DNA of 64,000 nt from Azophilus sp965221755 (GCA_965221755.1 OZ244921.1:2356001-2420000); one strand, 5' to 3'; counted from the stretch's first letter, positions 34,206-44,054 are shown. Notes: a model not told the origin generated them from the letters alone. Translations and numbers: made by a program.

Positions 34206-35702
34206 CTAGATACCCCCCGGCGGCGCTAGGTAGCGCAACTCCAGATGCTTTAGAAATGCGCTGGTTCCGAGCGGACTGCCGGTGGCTTCCTCGAGCAACT
34301 GCATGCTGGGCTTCAAGCGACCTAGGCCATGCACCTTGAGTTCGAGCCACTTGGCTAGCTCACTGAATTCGCCTTTGCTGACCAGATCATCCAGGCCGTC
34401 GATTTCGCGATCCGCAGCCGCATGGAATTGGGCGGCCATGACAGCTCCCACGGTGTACGTCGGAAAGTAGCCGAAATGTCCCCCGAACCAATGCACATCT
34501 TGGAGTGGTCCGTCAGCGTAGTTGCCTGCTGTGGATAGACCGAGATGCTCGATAGATCTTGAATCCCACGCCTCGGGAATCTCATTGACGGACAGCCCGC
34601 CGTCCATGAGCGCTTTTTCCAGCTCGTAGCGCAAGATGATGTGCAGCGGGTAGGTCAGCTCGTCGGCCTCCACGCGAATGGAGCCGCGTTTGACATGCCT
34701 CACCCACCTACGCAGGTTTGCGGCACTCCAATCCGCCTTAACGCCGACCGCATGTCGCTCGAGGATGGGGCCGAGGAACTTTAGGAAGCCATCTCCCCGA
34801 CCGACTTGCCTTTCAAGGAGAAGGGATTGACTCTCGTGGAGGGCAAAGCCGCCCGCGTCTCCGACCGGCTGACCCTTGTGCCCCTCGGGCAGAGACTGTT
34901 GGTACAGGGCATGGCCCGTTTCGTGGATCACAGCCATGATGCACTTGACCGGGTCGTTGAGATCGATGCGCGTGGTGATGCGGGTGTCGTCTCGAATGCC
35001 TGAAGTGAAGGGATGGGCACTCACGTCGAGCCGCCCGCGCTCGAAGTCGAATCCGATGGCGGTCATCAGCTCACGGGCGATCGCCTGCTGATCCATCGCG
35101 GAGAATGCCCCACTTGGCGCCGCCGGTTGCTCTTGGTGACCAGTGACTTTGTCGATCATGGCTGGCAGCGCCCCCGCAAGCTCGACGAAGATGAGGTCCA
35201 CCGTGCTGCGCCTGAGGCTTGGCTCGTGCTCGTCGAGGAGGGCGTCGTAGGCGTCGCACTCGAGCACTTCGGCAAGGGCCTGCGCTCTTTGCCTGGCCAA
35301 AGAGACCACTTCCCTGAGCTTGGGCTCAACGCTGTGCCAGTCATTTCGAGGCCGTGCCTGCTGCCAGACTTGCTCGCAGACTGACGTCGCCCTTGCTAAT
35401 GCAGCGATCAGATCGGCGGGAACAGCCGCTGCGCGCGTGCGCTGCTCGCGCATGAGCACGAGATTCGCCTCTTGCCAAACGCCATCGGGCACGGCTGACT
35501 GAAGCAGCTCGCCTAGGTCAGGCTCGGTGATCTTTGCGTGGACGATGCTCTCGAGCGCCGCAATTGCGTCTGATCGAGCAGCACCTCCTCCTCTGGGTAG
35601 GTTGACTGCGGAGTCCCAGTGAAGCAAGCTGAGACTCTGCCTCAGGTCGCTTACCTCCTTGAACCTCGCGCATGCTTTGCTGTAGCTCACGGGAACCTCC
35701 AT
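34206..35702 (-). CDS. M32-family metallocarboxypeptidase (carboxypeptidase Taq type)
   Basis: 498-residue cytosolic zinc carboxypeptidase removing C-terminal residues from peptides. The zinc site is IHETGHALYQQSLPEGHKGQ, with the downstream Glu in GFALHESQSLLLERQVGRG. Other family marks are FTSGIRDDTRITTRIDLND, EADELTYPLHIILRYELEKA and HWFGGHFGYFPTYTVGAVMA. Length is normal. The final codons (YLAPPGGI) end at a TAG belonging to the CTAG flank of the IS5 element, so a residue or two may differ from the ancestral end. A longer start at MKSDRGQYVP is possible. Confidence 0.92.
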   Translation of the reverse strand: MEVPVSYSKACARFKEVSDLRQSLSLLHWDSAVNLPRGGGAARSDAIAALESIVHAKITEPDLGELLQSAVPDGVWQEANLVLMREQRTRAAAVPADLIAALARATSVCEQVWQQARPRNDWHSVEPKLREVVSLARQRAQALAEVLECDAYDALLDEHEPSLRRSTVDLIFVELAGALPAMIDKVTGHQEQPAAPSGAFSAMDQQAIARELMTAIGFDFERGRLDVSAHPFTSGIRDDTRITTRIDLNDPVKCIMAVIHETGHALYQQSLPEGHKGQPVGDAGGFALHESQSLLLERQVGRGDGFLKFLGPILERHAVGVKADWSAANLRRWVRHVKRGSIRVEADELTYPLHIILRYELEKALMDGGLSVNEIPEAWDSRSIEHLGLSTAGNYADGPLQDVHWFGGHFGYFPTYTVGAVMAAQFHAAADREIDGLDDLVSKGEFSELAKWLELKVHGLGRLKPSMQLLEEATGSPLGTSAFLKHLELRYLAPPGGI

Positions 35703-35776
35703 TGACTGCTTTGGTACGTATTGACCTCGATCCGATTTCATCGTAGCCCTAATCCTGTCCCCTGTCAATCTCGTTC

Positions 35777-36247
35777 TAACTGAGGACACAAAAGGCACCG
35801 CGCAGCCGAATCTCCCTGACCAGCCGGTCCTGGAGCGTCCGGTTGGCACGCTCCACGCGGCCCTTCGCCTGCGGCTGTCCGCGTGGATCCCAGGTCAGCA
35901 GAGCCCGCAAGAACTGCGTTGGCCAGCCCTAAGCGCCCTTGCGGTTGACCCGCAAGACCCTTTGGCGGTCCGAGCAGCAGGTCACCGGGTGGCTACGCGC
36001 ATCTAGCGCGCGTCGTGCGCGGGTACGCCTCGGTCGTCTCCTGCACGAAGAACCCCGCCGCCAGCAGCCGCGCCGTCGCGTCGTCCAGGTGGACGATCAG
36101 TGCGCAGCCCGGCGCCCGGCCCTCGAACCAGTCGTGCGGCGAGCCATCGATCTGCACCAAGTCCCCAACGCGCTCCCGCTGCGGCCGGCTCGGGTGCCCG
36201 CGAGTATCGCGGCGCGACTTGGCTTCCCAAAGGTCCTCCTCGGTCAT
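35777..36247 (-). pseudogene. ISNCY-type transposase remnant
   Basis: Pieces of an integrase-core transposase. One frame gives RERVGDLVQIDGSPHDWFEG and RAPGCALIVHLDDATARLLA with the catalytic Asp residues. Further on, in shifted frames, come VTCCSDRQRVLRVNRKGA and GQPQAKGRVERANRTLQDRL, which holds the catalytic Glu and the family's well-known end. Start, N-terminal HTH and several connecting stretches are missing, so it is dead. It borders the two-gene cassette that follows. Confidence 0.75.
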
Positions 36248-36445
36248 CCACGCTCAAAGGGGACATTACGGCCTTATGCACATACTGCTGTGCAAGCACT
36301 GCCCTCCTGTTCGTCTATTCCTCCACTGCTTCCCGCAACTTTCTGCGCCAGCCCTCGTAGCTTTCTGGTAGGATCTGCTCACGAACATGGGTGGTCGGCT
36401 CTGACCGACTTGAATGAGCAGCGTCCCTTGGTAGCGGAGGATACG

Positions 36446-37198
36446 ATGACGCAGAAACTAAATCTCGCACTTTTGCTGGCGGAGTATCCAAATCGTGGAC
36501 GGCAGTACTTGGATGATGCCAGTCAGACCTCATCCAGTCTGGCGCTGATCTCTTCGGTATCGGGGTTGGGAAACACCAGTGAATTCGGAATCCCCAAGAG
36601 TTTGAAGCGACGTCAGAGAAAGGGGCCCAATAAGTCAAATTTTTCAGAAACTTGGGCTGAAGCAGTGTCCTGTTTGAAAGATCTGGATTCATTGGAGCAG
36701 GGATGGCCAGTCGTGGCTCTTCGCGAGAGGAGTAACTTAATCGAGCGCTCGTTCCTGTTGATGTCGTCTGAAGCAAAGAGCGCTTTGCAGGATAAGGGCT
36801 TGGCGTTTCATCGCAAATCATACGAAGCGAGTTGGGCTTTGTCGCACTGCAACAGCAGCTATGAGGAATTCGAGGAAGACATCAGCAGGGAGAAGTCGGA
36901 ACGGATCTCGACAATATTAAAGGAGTTCGACCGCGCTTTGGTCGGCTACGTCACCGAGCCCGAACCGAGAACCAACGACTGGAACGGGGACGACGTTATC
37001 AGGCGTTTTCTCGACGCCGAAGCGGAGATGAAGAAAGCGATTGGTCCGAGGGGCAGCCCCTATCAACTGGATTTCCGCTACGAGGCGCGCTACGAAACGT
37101 ACTTGAAGGCGATGTCTCAAGCTGATAGGGCGAGTCGAGCGGATAAGGAGCACGAATCAACCCCATGCGCCGGCGGGCCGGCGCCAGCGGCATGTTGA
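36446..37198 (+). CDS. Unrecognised protein, first gene of a two-gene cassette
   Basis: 250-residue protein from MTQKLNLALLLAEYPNRGRQ, with a good ribosome site (GCGGAGG). No signal peptide or membrane segment. It looks helical and highly charged in the middle (YEEFEEDISREKSERISTIL; RRFLDAEAEMKKAIGPRG). Codon use and base composition are less GC-rich than in the neighbouring chromosomal genes, suggesting transfer. The next gene starts 17 bases later in the same direction. I do not recognise a family; a role with its partner (toxin-antitoxin, defence or phage-related) is only a guess from the arrangement. Confidence 0.6.
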   Translation: MTQKLNLALLLAEYPNRGRQYLDDASQTSSSLALISSVSGLGNTSEFGIPKSLKRRQRKGPNKSNFSETWAEAVSCLKDLDSLEQGWPVVALRERSNLIERSFLLMSSEAKSALQDKGLAFHRKSYEASWALSHCNSSYEEFEEDISREKSERISTILKEFDRALVGYVTEPEPRTNDWNGDDVIRRFLDAEAEMKKAIGPRGSPYQLDFRYEARYETYLKAMSQADRASRADKEHESTPCAGGPAPAAC

Positions 37199-37214
37199 CG
37201 CAGGAAATGGCGCT

Positions 37215-38105
37215 GTGGCTAGAGAAGGCTGGGATCTCGACCCTCGTGTGGATGCGAATTTCTTCGAGCAATGGAGCAAGCGGTTCCAACAGTACTCCAA
37301 GGGCATCGAGAAAGGCGTATATGACTTCGATCCAAAGCAATTGCTGGGGGATATCAAGAACAAACTGGAAGAGCTGAAGCCACTTGCATTGGTCGATCAA
37401 GTGGCGGAGTTGTGCGCACAGCTTCCGCCGCTCGAAGTCGACAAGAAAGGCAAGCCTGTGGAGCAGATCCAAAAGAGCGAGGTTGTCGCCTTTTGGCAGC
37501 TTGTCCATTTTCAAGGCATAATCGACGTCGAAAAACTACAGAAGAATGTGGATGAAGTTACTTGGGAAGGGCTCATTCAGGCATTCGCATCATATCAGGC
37601 GGCGAAGGAGGCGTTGGACAACGCTCAATCGAAAGCTGCCAGCATTACTGCCAAGGACGCCGAGCGCCAAAATGCCCTTGAAGACGAGATCCGGAAGACT
37701 GACGAGTTCCAAGCAGCCCGGACGGAGCTGCTCAACTTGGTTGGCGGTCGCGAAGAGCTGGTTCGGGCCAACGGAGAGAGAGAAATATTTGAACTCCAAA
37801 GCGGCAAGTATGAGCAAGAGTGGCAAGACGCTTTGCGCAGCCGCTACGAGTCCCTAGGCGGTAAGCATGATAAGCGTGGTCGTGGTCGTGGCTTGGCTCC
37901 CGACGCCAAGCGTGTCCAAGCGGAGCGGAGCAAGCGCAAATGGAGCCAAGGCGACTTGGTGGATCGCATCAAGAAGGTCACGGGGATTCAAATCAATGTC
38001 CGTACCATTCGGCGCTTGGAAGCGGGACAGCGCGTCGATCCGGCCACGCTTCGAGTCGTCGCCCAAGCGTTTGGGTTGGAACTGGAGGACCTCATCAAGC
38101 AGTGA
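37215..38105 (+). CDS. Unrecognised protein with C-terminal XRE-type HTH
   Basis: 296-residue protein, GTG start with AGGAA nine bases earlier. The N-terminal two thirds are helical and charged, partly coiled-coil-like (YQAAKEALDNAQSKAASITA, NALEDEIRKTDEFQAARTEL). A basic linker (GGKHDKRGRGRGLAPDAKRV) leads to a helix-turn-helix of the Cro/C1 type at the C-terminus: RSKRKWSQGDLVDRIKKVTG, IQINVRTIRRLEAGQRVDPA and LRVVAQAFGLELEDLIKQ. Its coupling to the preceding gene and the terminal HTH suggest it binds the cassette's own DNA. Function otherwise unknown. Confidence 0.65.
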   Translation: MAREGWDLDPRVDANFFEQWSKRFQQYSKGIEKGVYDFDPKQLLGDIKNKLEELKPLALVDQVAELCAQLPPLEVDKKGKPVEQIQKSEVVAFWQLVHFQGIIDVEKLQKNVDEVTWEGLIQAFASYQAAKEALDNAQSKAASITAKDAERQNALEDEIRKTDEFQAARTELLNLVGGREELVRANGEREIFELQSGKYEQEWQDALRSRYESLGGKHDKRGRGRGLAPDAKRVQAERSKRKWSQGDLVDRIKKVTGIQINVRTIRRLEAGQRVDPATLRVVAQAFGLELEDLIKQ

Positions 38106-38121
38106 GCTCGAATGGGCCGGG

Positions 38122-41100
38122 CTACGCTTTGGCGGCGGCAGGCTGCCCTCTGCGCCACTTGCGCTGCCGCATCGAATTGGCCAAGGCGTTGAGCTGATGG
38201 GGCAGGGCCAGCATGGCGGGGGTGGCCACCAAGGTGAGCAGGGTGGCGAAGGTCAGGCCGGAGACGATGGCTTGGGCGAGGGGCACCCAGAATGACGACA
38301 GCATGCCGCCGTAGAGAACGGTGCGGTTGATCAGGTCCACGCTCAGGTTGCTGGCCAGCGGCAGCAGGCCGAAGACGGTGGTGACCGTGGTCAGCATCAC
38401 CGGGCGCAGGCGCTGGGCGCCGGTGCGCACGATCAGGGCGATGGGATCCAGTTCCGGGTGCTCCCGGCGCAGATGGTTGTAGGTGTCGATCAGCACGATG
38501 TTGTTGTTCACCACAATGCCCGCCAAGGCGACGACGCCGACGCCGGTGAGGACGGCGCTGAACGGACTGTCGGTGATCAGCAGGCCGAGCAGCACGCCGG
38601 CGGTGGAGAGCACCACGGCGAACAGAATCAGGCTCGCTTGGTAGAAGCTGTTGAATTGGGTCACCAGCAGAATGAACATCAGCATCAACGACAGGGAGAA
38701 GGCCACGCCGACGAAGGCGGTGGCCTCGTTCTGCTCCTCATTGGTGCCCCGGAAGCGGATCTCCAGGCCGGGGTCGAAGGTTTGCCCGTCCAGCCAGGCT
38801 TGGATTTCCTTCACTTTGTCATCCGCCAGCACGCCGGGCGCCACGTCGGCGAGGATGTACTTGACCGGAACGCCGTTGAATCGTTCGATGGTATCGACTT
38901 GCGGCGCCGCCTCGCGGCGCACGAAGTTCGAGATGGGCACCAACCCGTTGGCGGTGTTGATCCTCAACTCGTCCAGCATGCCCAAGCGCCGCGATTCGGA
39001 CGGATAGCGCACCCGGATGTCCACCGCGTCATCGGACTTGTCCGGCCGGAACTCGGCCACCTTGATGCCGTTGGTCACCAGCTGCACGGCGATGCCCACT
39101 TGCAGCACGTCGGCGCCGTACAATGCCGCCTGCGCCCGGTCCACCGCCAGATTCCACTCGATGCCCGGCAGGGAGCGGGTGTCCTCCACGTCCCGAAGGC
39201 CGACCACTTGCCGGTCGATGTATTCGCGCACCCGGGCCACCGCCGGTTCGAGCAGCGCCTTGTCGTAGGCGGCGAACTCGATTTCCAAAGGCTTGCCGGT
39301 CGGAGGTCCCTGCTCCATCGAGCGCGCCTCGACGCTGATGCCCGACAGTGACCGGCTGCGTTCGCGAACCTCCTCAAGGACGTCCAGCGGGCTGCGATCC
39401 ACGTCGTTCCTGTCGTGCATTTCGATGAACATCGTGCCGATGACGTCCTGGTCGCGCCCGCCGGCCGGGGAGGCGTAGGTGTTCATGTCCTTGACCGCGT
39501 CGATCTGCATCACTTGGTCCTCGACCTCCCGAACCAGCCGATCCGCCTCCAAGGCCGAAAGGTTGCCCCGGGCCCGGACCTTGACCACGGCCCAAGGGGT
39601 GTGGGAGTCGGAGAAGAACACCATGCCCCTGCCGTGCTGGCTGTAGGCGGCGAGAGTGCCGAGGACGGCGGCGAGCGTGATGGCAACGGTCGCCCAGGAG
39701 TGGCGCGCCGCCACTTTCAGCAAGCGCGCGTACCAGCCGGTGATGGACTTGAGTTGGGTGGGATCGCCGTCCTCAAGCTGCTTGAGCGTCTCCACGGCGG
39801 CGGCATCCCGGGAACCGACCCGGCCGAACAATGAGCCGAGCACCGGCCCGAACACCAAGGCGTAGAGCAGGGAGCCGCTCAGCACCAGAAAGACCGTCAC
39901 CGGCAGGTAGCTCATGAACTTGCCGGACACGCCGGGCCAGAAAATCAGCGGCAGGAAGGCCGCCAGCGTCGTGGCCACGGAGGCGACCACTGGCCACAGC
40001 ATGCGCTTGGCCGCCAACGCATAGGCGCTGCGTCGGTCGAAGCCCTCGGTCATCTTGCGGTCGGCGTACTCGGTGACCACGATGGCGCCGTCGATGAGCA
40101 TGCCCAAGCCAAGCAGCATCCCGAACATGACCATGAAGTTGAAGGTGTAGCCGAGCGCGTAGATGAAGATCAGCGAGAACAGCAGCGAGACCGGAATGCC
40201 CAGGCCGACGATCAGTCCGCTGCGGATGCCCATGGCGGCCACCACCAGCACCATCACCAAGGCGAGCGCGGTGAAGATGTTGCCTTGCATTTCGGTGACC
40301 TGCTGCAGCGCCATGGGCGCTTGGTTCTGGGAGTAGAACACGTTGACGCTGGGCGGCAGGTCCGGCCGCACCCGCTCCACCGTGGCCTTCACTTGCTCGA
40401 CCACTTCCACCACGTTGGCGTTGGCCCGCTTGATGATGTTCAGCGAGATGCCTTGGGCGCCGTTGACGCGGGCGTGGCTGACCCGGTCCTTGAAGGTCAT
40501 GCGCAGAGTGGCGACGTCGCCCAAGGTCACCACGGTGTCGCCGTTCACCTTCACGGGCAGGTCGAAGACGTCCCGGGCCTCCTCGATGAGGCTCGGCACC
40601 TTGACCGAAAAGCGGCCCTCGCCGGTGTCGAGGCTGCCGGCGGCGATCAGCCGGTTGTTGCGCGTCAACGTGGAGAGCATCTGGTCAGTGGATATCTGGT
40701 AGGCCTCCAGCGCCTCCGGGTCGATGACGGCTTCCAGCAGCTCCTCGCGATGCCCTTGGATTTCCGCATCGAGGACTTCGGGAATGATCTCGATGCGGTC
40801 GCGCAGATCCAGCGCCAGATTGTACAGCGTCCGCTCCGGCACCCCGTCGCCGGCCAGGTTGACCTGCAGGATGGGGAAGTCCTCCGTGGTCGCCTCCTGG
40901 ATGACGGGCTCCTCGATGGTGTCCGGCATTTCCGGGCGGGCGCGGTCAACCGCCTCGCGGATCTCCAGCAGGGCGACGTCGAGGTCGAGGTCGGCCTCGA
41001 ACTCGGTCATGATCGTGGCCGAGCCCTCGGAGGCGTAGGCCTTGAACTTCTTGATCCCCTCCAACGAGCGCAGCTCGATTTCCAAGGGCATCACCAGCAG

Positions 41101-41286
41101 GCGCTCCGCATCCTCCGGCGAGATGCCCTCGTGGACGATGGTGACGATGAAGAAGGGCACCTGAATGTTCGGCTCGCTGGCCACGGGAATGGCGGCGCGG
41201 GCCGCAAGGCCGGCCAGCACCACCATCAGCAGCACCAGCACCGTGGTCTTGGCCCGGCTGATGGCGGCGTCGATGATGGCGCTCAT
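38122..41286 (-). CDS. RND-family efflux transporter (HAE1/AcrB-like inner-membrane pump)
   Basis: 1054-residue proton-driven pump. The start MSAIIDAAISRAKTTVLVLL overlaps the adaptor stop as ATGA. Twelve membrane segments in the two-times-six RND pattern, two large periplasmic domains, and the proton-relay region in the fourth helix (LGMLIDGAIVVTEYADRKMT). The second-half counterpart is GIVVNNNIVLIDTYNHLRRE. It assembles with the adaptor encoded directly upstream and a TolC-type channel encoded elsewhere. The substrate, likely toxic compounds, is not predictable. It ends 16 bases from the convergent XRE-type gene. Confidence 0.93.
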   Translation of the reverse strand: MSAIIDAAISRAKTTVLVLLMVVLAGLAARAAIPVASEPNIQVPFFIVTIVHEGISPEDAERLLVMPLEIELRSLEGIKKFKAYASEGSATIMTEFEADLDLDVALLEIREAVDRARPEMPDTIEEPVIQEATTEDFPILQVNLAGDGVPERTLYNLALDLRDRIEIIPEVLDAEIQGHREELLEAVIDPEALEAYQISTDQMLSTLTRNNRLIAAGSLDTGEGRFSVKVPSLIEEARDVFDLPVKVNGDTVVTLGDVATLRMTFKDRVSHARVNGAQGISLNIIKRANANVVEVVEQVKATVERVRPDLPPSVNVFYSQNQAPMALQQVTEMQGNIFTALALVMVLVVAAMGIRSGLIVGLGIPVSLLFSLIFIYALGYTFNFMVMFGMLLGLGMLIDGAIVVTEYADRKMTEGFDRRSAYALAAKRMLWPVVASVATTLAAFLPLIFWPGVSGKFMSYLPVTVFLVLSGSLLYALVFGPVLGSLFGRVGSRDAAAVETLKQLEDGDPTQLKSITGWYARLLKVAARHSWATVAITLAAVLGTLAAYSQHGRGMVFFSDSHTPWAVVKVRARGNLSALEADRLVREVEDQVMQIDAVKDMNTYASPAGGRDQDVIGTMFIEMHDRNDVDRSPLDVLEEVRERSRSLSGISVEARSMEQGPPTGKPLEIEFAAYDKALLEPAVARVREYIDRQVVGLRDVEDTRSLPGIEWNLAVDRAQAALYGADVLQVGIAVQLVTNGIKVAEFRPDKSDDAVDIRVRYPSESRRLGMLDELRINTANGLVPISNFVRREAAPQVDTIERFNGVPVKYILADVAPGVLADDKVKEIQAWLDGQTFDPGLEIRFRGTNEEQNEATAFVGVAFSLSLMLMFILLVTQFNSFYQASLILFAVVLSTAGVLLGLLITDSPFSAVLTGVGVVALAGIVVNNNIVLIDTYNHLRREHPELDPIALIVRTGAQRLRPVMLTTVTTVFGLLPLASNLSVDLINRTVLYGGMLSSFWVPLAQAIVSGLTFATLLTLVATPAMLALPHQLNALANSMRQRKWRRGQPAAAKA

Positions 41287-42434
41287 GCCCGCTTGACCGT
41301 CTCGGCAGGGGCTGCGGTTTGCGGCGGCGCCGAGGCCGGCATCTCCTCGACCGGTTCGAAATCGACTTCGACGGCTTGGCCCGGCACCACGAGCTCCTGT
41401 CCGACGGTGATCACCGTGGCCACCTCGGGCAGGCCGGTCACCCAAACGCCGTCGGCATCGTCGCGGACGATTTCAATCGGGTTGAACGCCACCCGCCCGT
41501 CGGCGTCCACCGTGCGCACGCCGATGACGCCATCGTCGTTGAGGGCGAACAGCGCCGGGCTGACGCGCTGCGCCATGACCTCGGCCACGGGGATGAGGAT
41601 GTCGGCCGTCACGCCGCTGCGCAGCTGGCGGTTGGGGTTGGGAATCTGCGCTTCCAAGGCGTAGGAGCGGGTTTCGGGGTCGCTTTGCTGGCCGACGAAC
41701 TGAATCCGGCCGGACACTCGGGTGCCGTCGCTCAGCAGTCCGGCGGCGGGCTGGCCGGGCAGCACCCGCAGGACGTCGCGCTCTGACACGCGGCCCACCA
41801 GCAGCATCGGGTCGAGGTCCACCAAGGTGGCGCACTGCGCTCCGGGGGTCACGTAGTCGCCGACCTCCAAGTGGACGTCCTCGACGATGCCGTCGAACGG
41901 CGCCTTGACCACCGTGCGGGCCAGGCTCAGTTGGCTGCGCTTGAGTTCGGCTTGGGCCTCCGCCAGCCGTGCCCCGGCTTGGGCCACCAAGGTGTCCGAC
42001 TGGAAGCCGTCCGCCTGCAGCTTGAGCCTGCCTTGGTACTCAAGCTGCGCCCGCTTGAGCTCGGCCTCGGACTCCCGCAGCCCGGCGCGGCGGTCGTCCA
42101 CGGAGATTCGGCACAGCGCCTCCCCGGTCGCCACCCGGCTGCCGCGCTCCACCGGCCGGGCGGTGACGGTGCCGGTGATCTGCGCGCGCACCGCCACCGT
42201 GCGCTTGTTCTCGGTCTTGCCGCGAATGCGCAGGTGCCGCACCTGCGGCGAGGCATGGGTGACGCGCGCCCGGACCCGGGCGGGGATGGCATCGGCCTGC
42301 TGGGCGCCGCGCAGGTCAGCCTGCTCGGCCAAGGTCAGCGGCGGCGGCGCCTCCTCCACCCCTAGCTGCCCGCTGAACAGCCAGATGCCGATCAGCACGG
42401 CGATGACGATGGCGGTGAGGTAGGTCGAGCGCAT
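41283..42434 (-). CDS. RND efflux periplasmic adaptor (membrane fusion protein)
   Basis: 383-residue adaptor bridging the pump and an outer-membrane channel. One N-terminal membrane anchor (YLTAIVIAVLIGIWLFSGQL), a lipoyl-like half (KTENKRTVAVRAQITGTVTA and VVKAPFDGIVEDVHLEVGDY), a helical hairpin between (ESEAELKRAQLEYQGRLKLQ), then beta-barrel and membrane-proximal domains. It is first in the operon and overlaps the pump gene by four bases. No outer-membrane partner and no regulator are adjacent. Confidence 0.92.
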   Translation of the reverse strand: MRSTYLTAIVIAVLIGIWLFSGQLGVEEAPPPLTLAEQADLRGAQQADAIPARVRARVTHASPQVRHLRIRGKTENKRTVAVRAQITGTVTARPVERGSRVATGEALCRISVDDRRAGLRESEAELKRAQLEYQGRLKLQADGFQSDTLVAQAGARLAEAQAELKRSQLSLARTVVKAPFDGIVEDVHLEVGDYVTPGAQCATLVDLDPMLLVGRVSERDVLRVLPGQPAAGLLSDGTRVSGRIQFVGQQSDPETRSYALEAQIPNPNRQLRSGVTADILIPVAEVMAQRVSPALFALNDDGVIGVRTVDADGRVAFNPIEIVRDDADGVWVTGLPEVATVITVGQELVVPGQAVEVDFEPVEEMPASAPPQTAAPAETVKRA

Positions 42435-42508
42435 AGCGGGTTCCTGTGGCGCAGCCTCAAGCCAATGCTCGTTGCGGCCGGTTGCGAAGCGCCCAACCGA
42501 TTAAGCAG

Positions 42509-42865
42509 TCAGTATGCGGCTGTGGCCATTGCTACGAAAAGTAACATATTGACCTTGGCATGGCTAGTTCGCGTGCCGAAAAGGTTCAGGGCGTCCTGGA
42601 TCCCGCCGTTGTTCCCTCGCAGGAAACGCAGCGCCCAGATGATGCCGAGAACGTGGGGCGAGTGGGTGGAGACGCAAATTGCAGGAGGTCATGGAGCTTT
42701 TCGCCGAAGTCCCGCAGCACGAATGGATCCCCGGCCCGATTTGAGGAGCTGGAGAAAAATGCCCTTTCCGCTTGCCTGCGGCCCAACGAACACCGTCAGG
42801 TCGCCGAATCTGACGTCGGCTTCACTGATCGGACCGATGCGGCTGGCTCTTATGCGATTTATCAT
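42509..42865 (-). pseudogene. AAA-family ATPase, decayed fragment
   Basis: The start is that of an OLD/RecF-like ATPase: MINRIRASRIGPISEADVRF, then GDLTVFVGPQASGKGIFLQL with the Walker A motif. The frame then breaks. Further segments appear in other frames (FVLRDFGEKLHDLLQF; VLGIIWALRFLRGNNGGIQD) down to a TGA at 42509. Walker B and most of the protein are missing. Such ATPases are frequent in defence and mobile modules. The remainder of the gap to the adaptor gene holds nothing I recognise. Confidence 0.55.
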
Positions 42866-42983
42866 CCGATTCGCCTCCATCGGATTGCGTTCCGTTTCGC
42901 CGATTTAGTCGTCGGCAACGTAAAGGCGCAACGGGGCCGAGCTGCGCGTTGGCGGAATCGAGCGGCGACGGTCCCAATCCGCC

Positions 42984-44054
42984 TCAATACCCCTCCGCCA
43001 AGTGCGGGAACGCGCTCAGGACGTGGGGTTCGACCATTGGCGTCACCCGCTCCAGCAGGCCAGGGTTGAGGTCTTTGAGGTCGCGCGCGCCCAGCAGCGC
43101 CATGGTGATCTGAATCTCGTTCTCCATCAGTTCGAGCATCCGCAGCACCCCCGCGGCGCCGTCCGCCGCGAGCGCCAAGGCCTCCAGGCGTCCCAGGCCG
43201 ACCGCAGCGGCGCCTAGGCAAAGGGCCTTCACCACGTCGGCGCCGCGCATGAAGCCGCCATCGACCAGCACCGGGAGCGCGCCCTCGACGGCGGCAACCA
43301 CCTCGGCCAAGGCGTCGATGCAGGCTCGGGTGTGGTCGAGCTGGCGGCCGCCGTGGTTGGAGACGTAAACGCAGTCCACGCCCAATTCAGCGCAGCGGGC
43401 GGCGTCCTCGGCCACCGCCACGCCCTTGATGGTCAGGGGAATGTCGAACTTGTCCTTGACGTGCGCCACGGTGTCCCAAGTCATGCTCGCTTGATGGCTG
43501 AATCCGGAGACGCCGACCTGCCGCCCGGAGCTGGGCACGTGGCGCTTGAGAATGTCCCGTTCGCGCCGCGAATAGACTTGGGTGTCGGCGGTCAGGCATA
43601 AGCCGGTGTAGCCCGCTTCGACGGCGCGGGCGATGATGTCGTCCATCCAGCCGAAGTCGCCCATCAGATAGAGCTGGTAGATGCGCGGCCCCGGCACTTG
43701 GGCGGCCAGATCCTCGAAGTTCGGCAGGCACGTCGAACTCAAGATCTGCAATGTGCCGAAGTCCCGCGCCGCAGCTGCGACGGCGGCGGCGCCCTCCGGG
43801 TTGAACTCCTGGATGGAGCCGATCGGCGCCAGCAGCACGGGAACGCGCAGCCGGGAGCCGAGCAGCTCGGTCTGCGCGCGAACCTCGGAGACGTCGTTGA
43901 GAATGCGCGGTCGGAACGCCCAGCAGTCAAGCCCGTAGCGGTTGCGCTTCAGGGCGGACTCGGTGTCCGAACCGCCGATCAGATAGTCCCAAGTGTTCCG
44001 GTCGAGCTTTCGCTCGGCTTCAGCAACGAGTTCGTGCAAGGTCAGAAATGCCAT
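42984..44054 (-). CDS. FMN-dependent alpha-hydroxyacid dehydrogenase (LldD/glycolate oxidase family)
   Basis: 356-residue TIM-barrel flavoenzyme oxidising an L-2-hydroxyacid to the 2-oxoacid. FMN and catalytic residues are recognisable: LAPIGSIQEFNPEGAAAVAA, IYQLYLMGD, the Lys in IPLTIKGVAV, the base and Arg in CVYVSNHGGRQLDH, and LPVLVDGGFMRGADVVKALC. The C-terminus ends in a family-like LGARDLKDLN. The true substrate cannot be chosen between lactate, glycolate, mandelate or longer acids. It is divergent from the FAD reductase gene, with a gap of 81 bases. Confidence 0.9.
   Translation of the reverse strand: MAFLTLHELVAEAERKLDRNTWDYLIGGSDTESALKRNRYGLDCWAFRPRILNDVSEVRAQTELLGSRLRVPVLLAPIGSIQEFNPEGAAAVAAAARDFGTLQILSSTCLPNFEDLAAQVPGPRIYQLYLMGDFGWMDDIIARAVEAGYTGLCLTADTQVYSRRERDILKRHVPSSGRQVGVSGFSHQASMTWDTVAHVKDKFDIPLTIKGVAVAEDAARCAELGVDCVYVSNHGGRQLDHTRACIDALAEVVAAVEGALPVLVDGGFMRGADVVKALCLGAAAVGLGRLEALALAADGAAGVLRMLELMENEIQITMALLGARDLKDLNPGLLERVTPMVEPHVLSAFPHLAEGY

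Noticed and set aside
33050..34339. Plus-strand frame of 429 codons in the IS5 element
   Set aside because: It is the complement of the transposase, rich in Arg, Pro and Leu, with no start signal.
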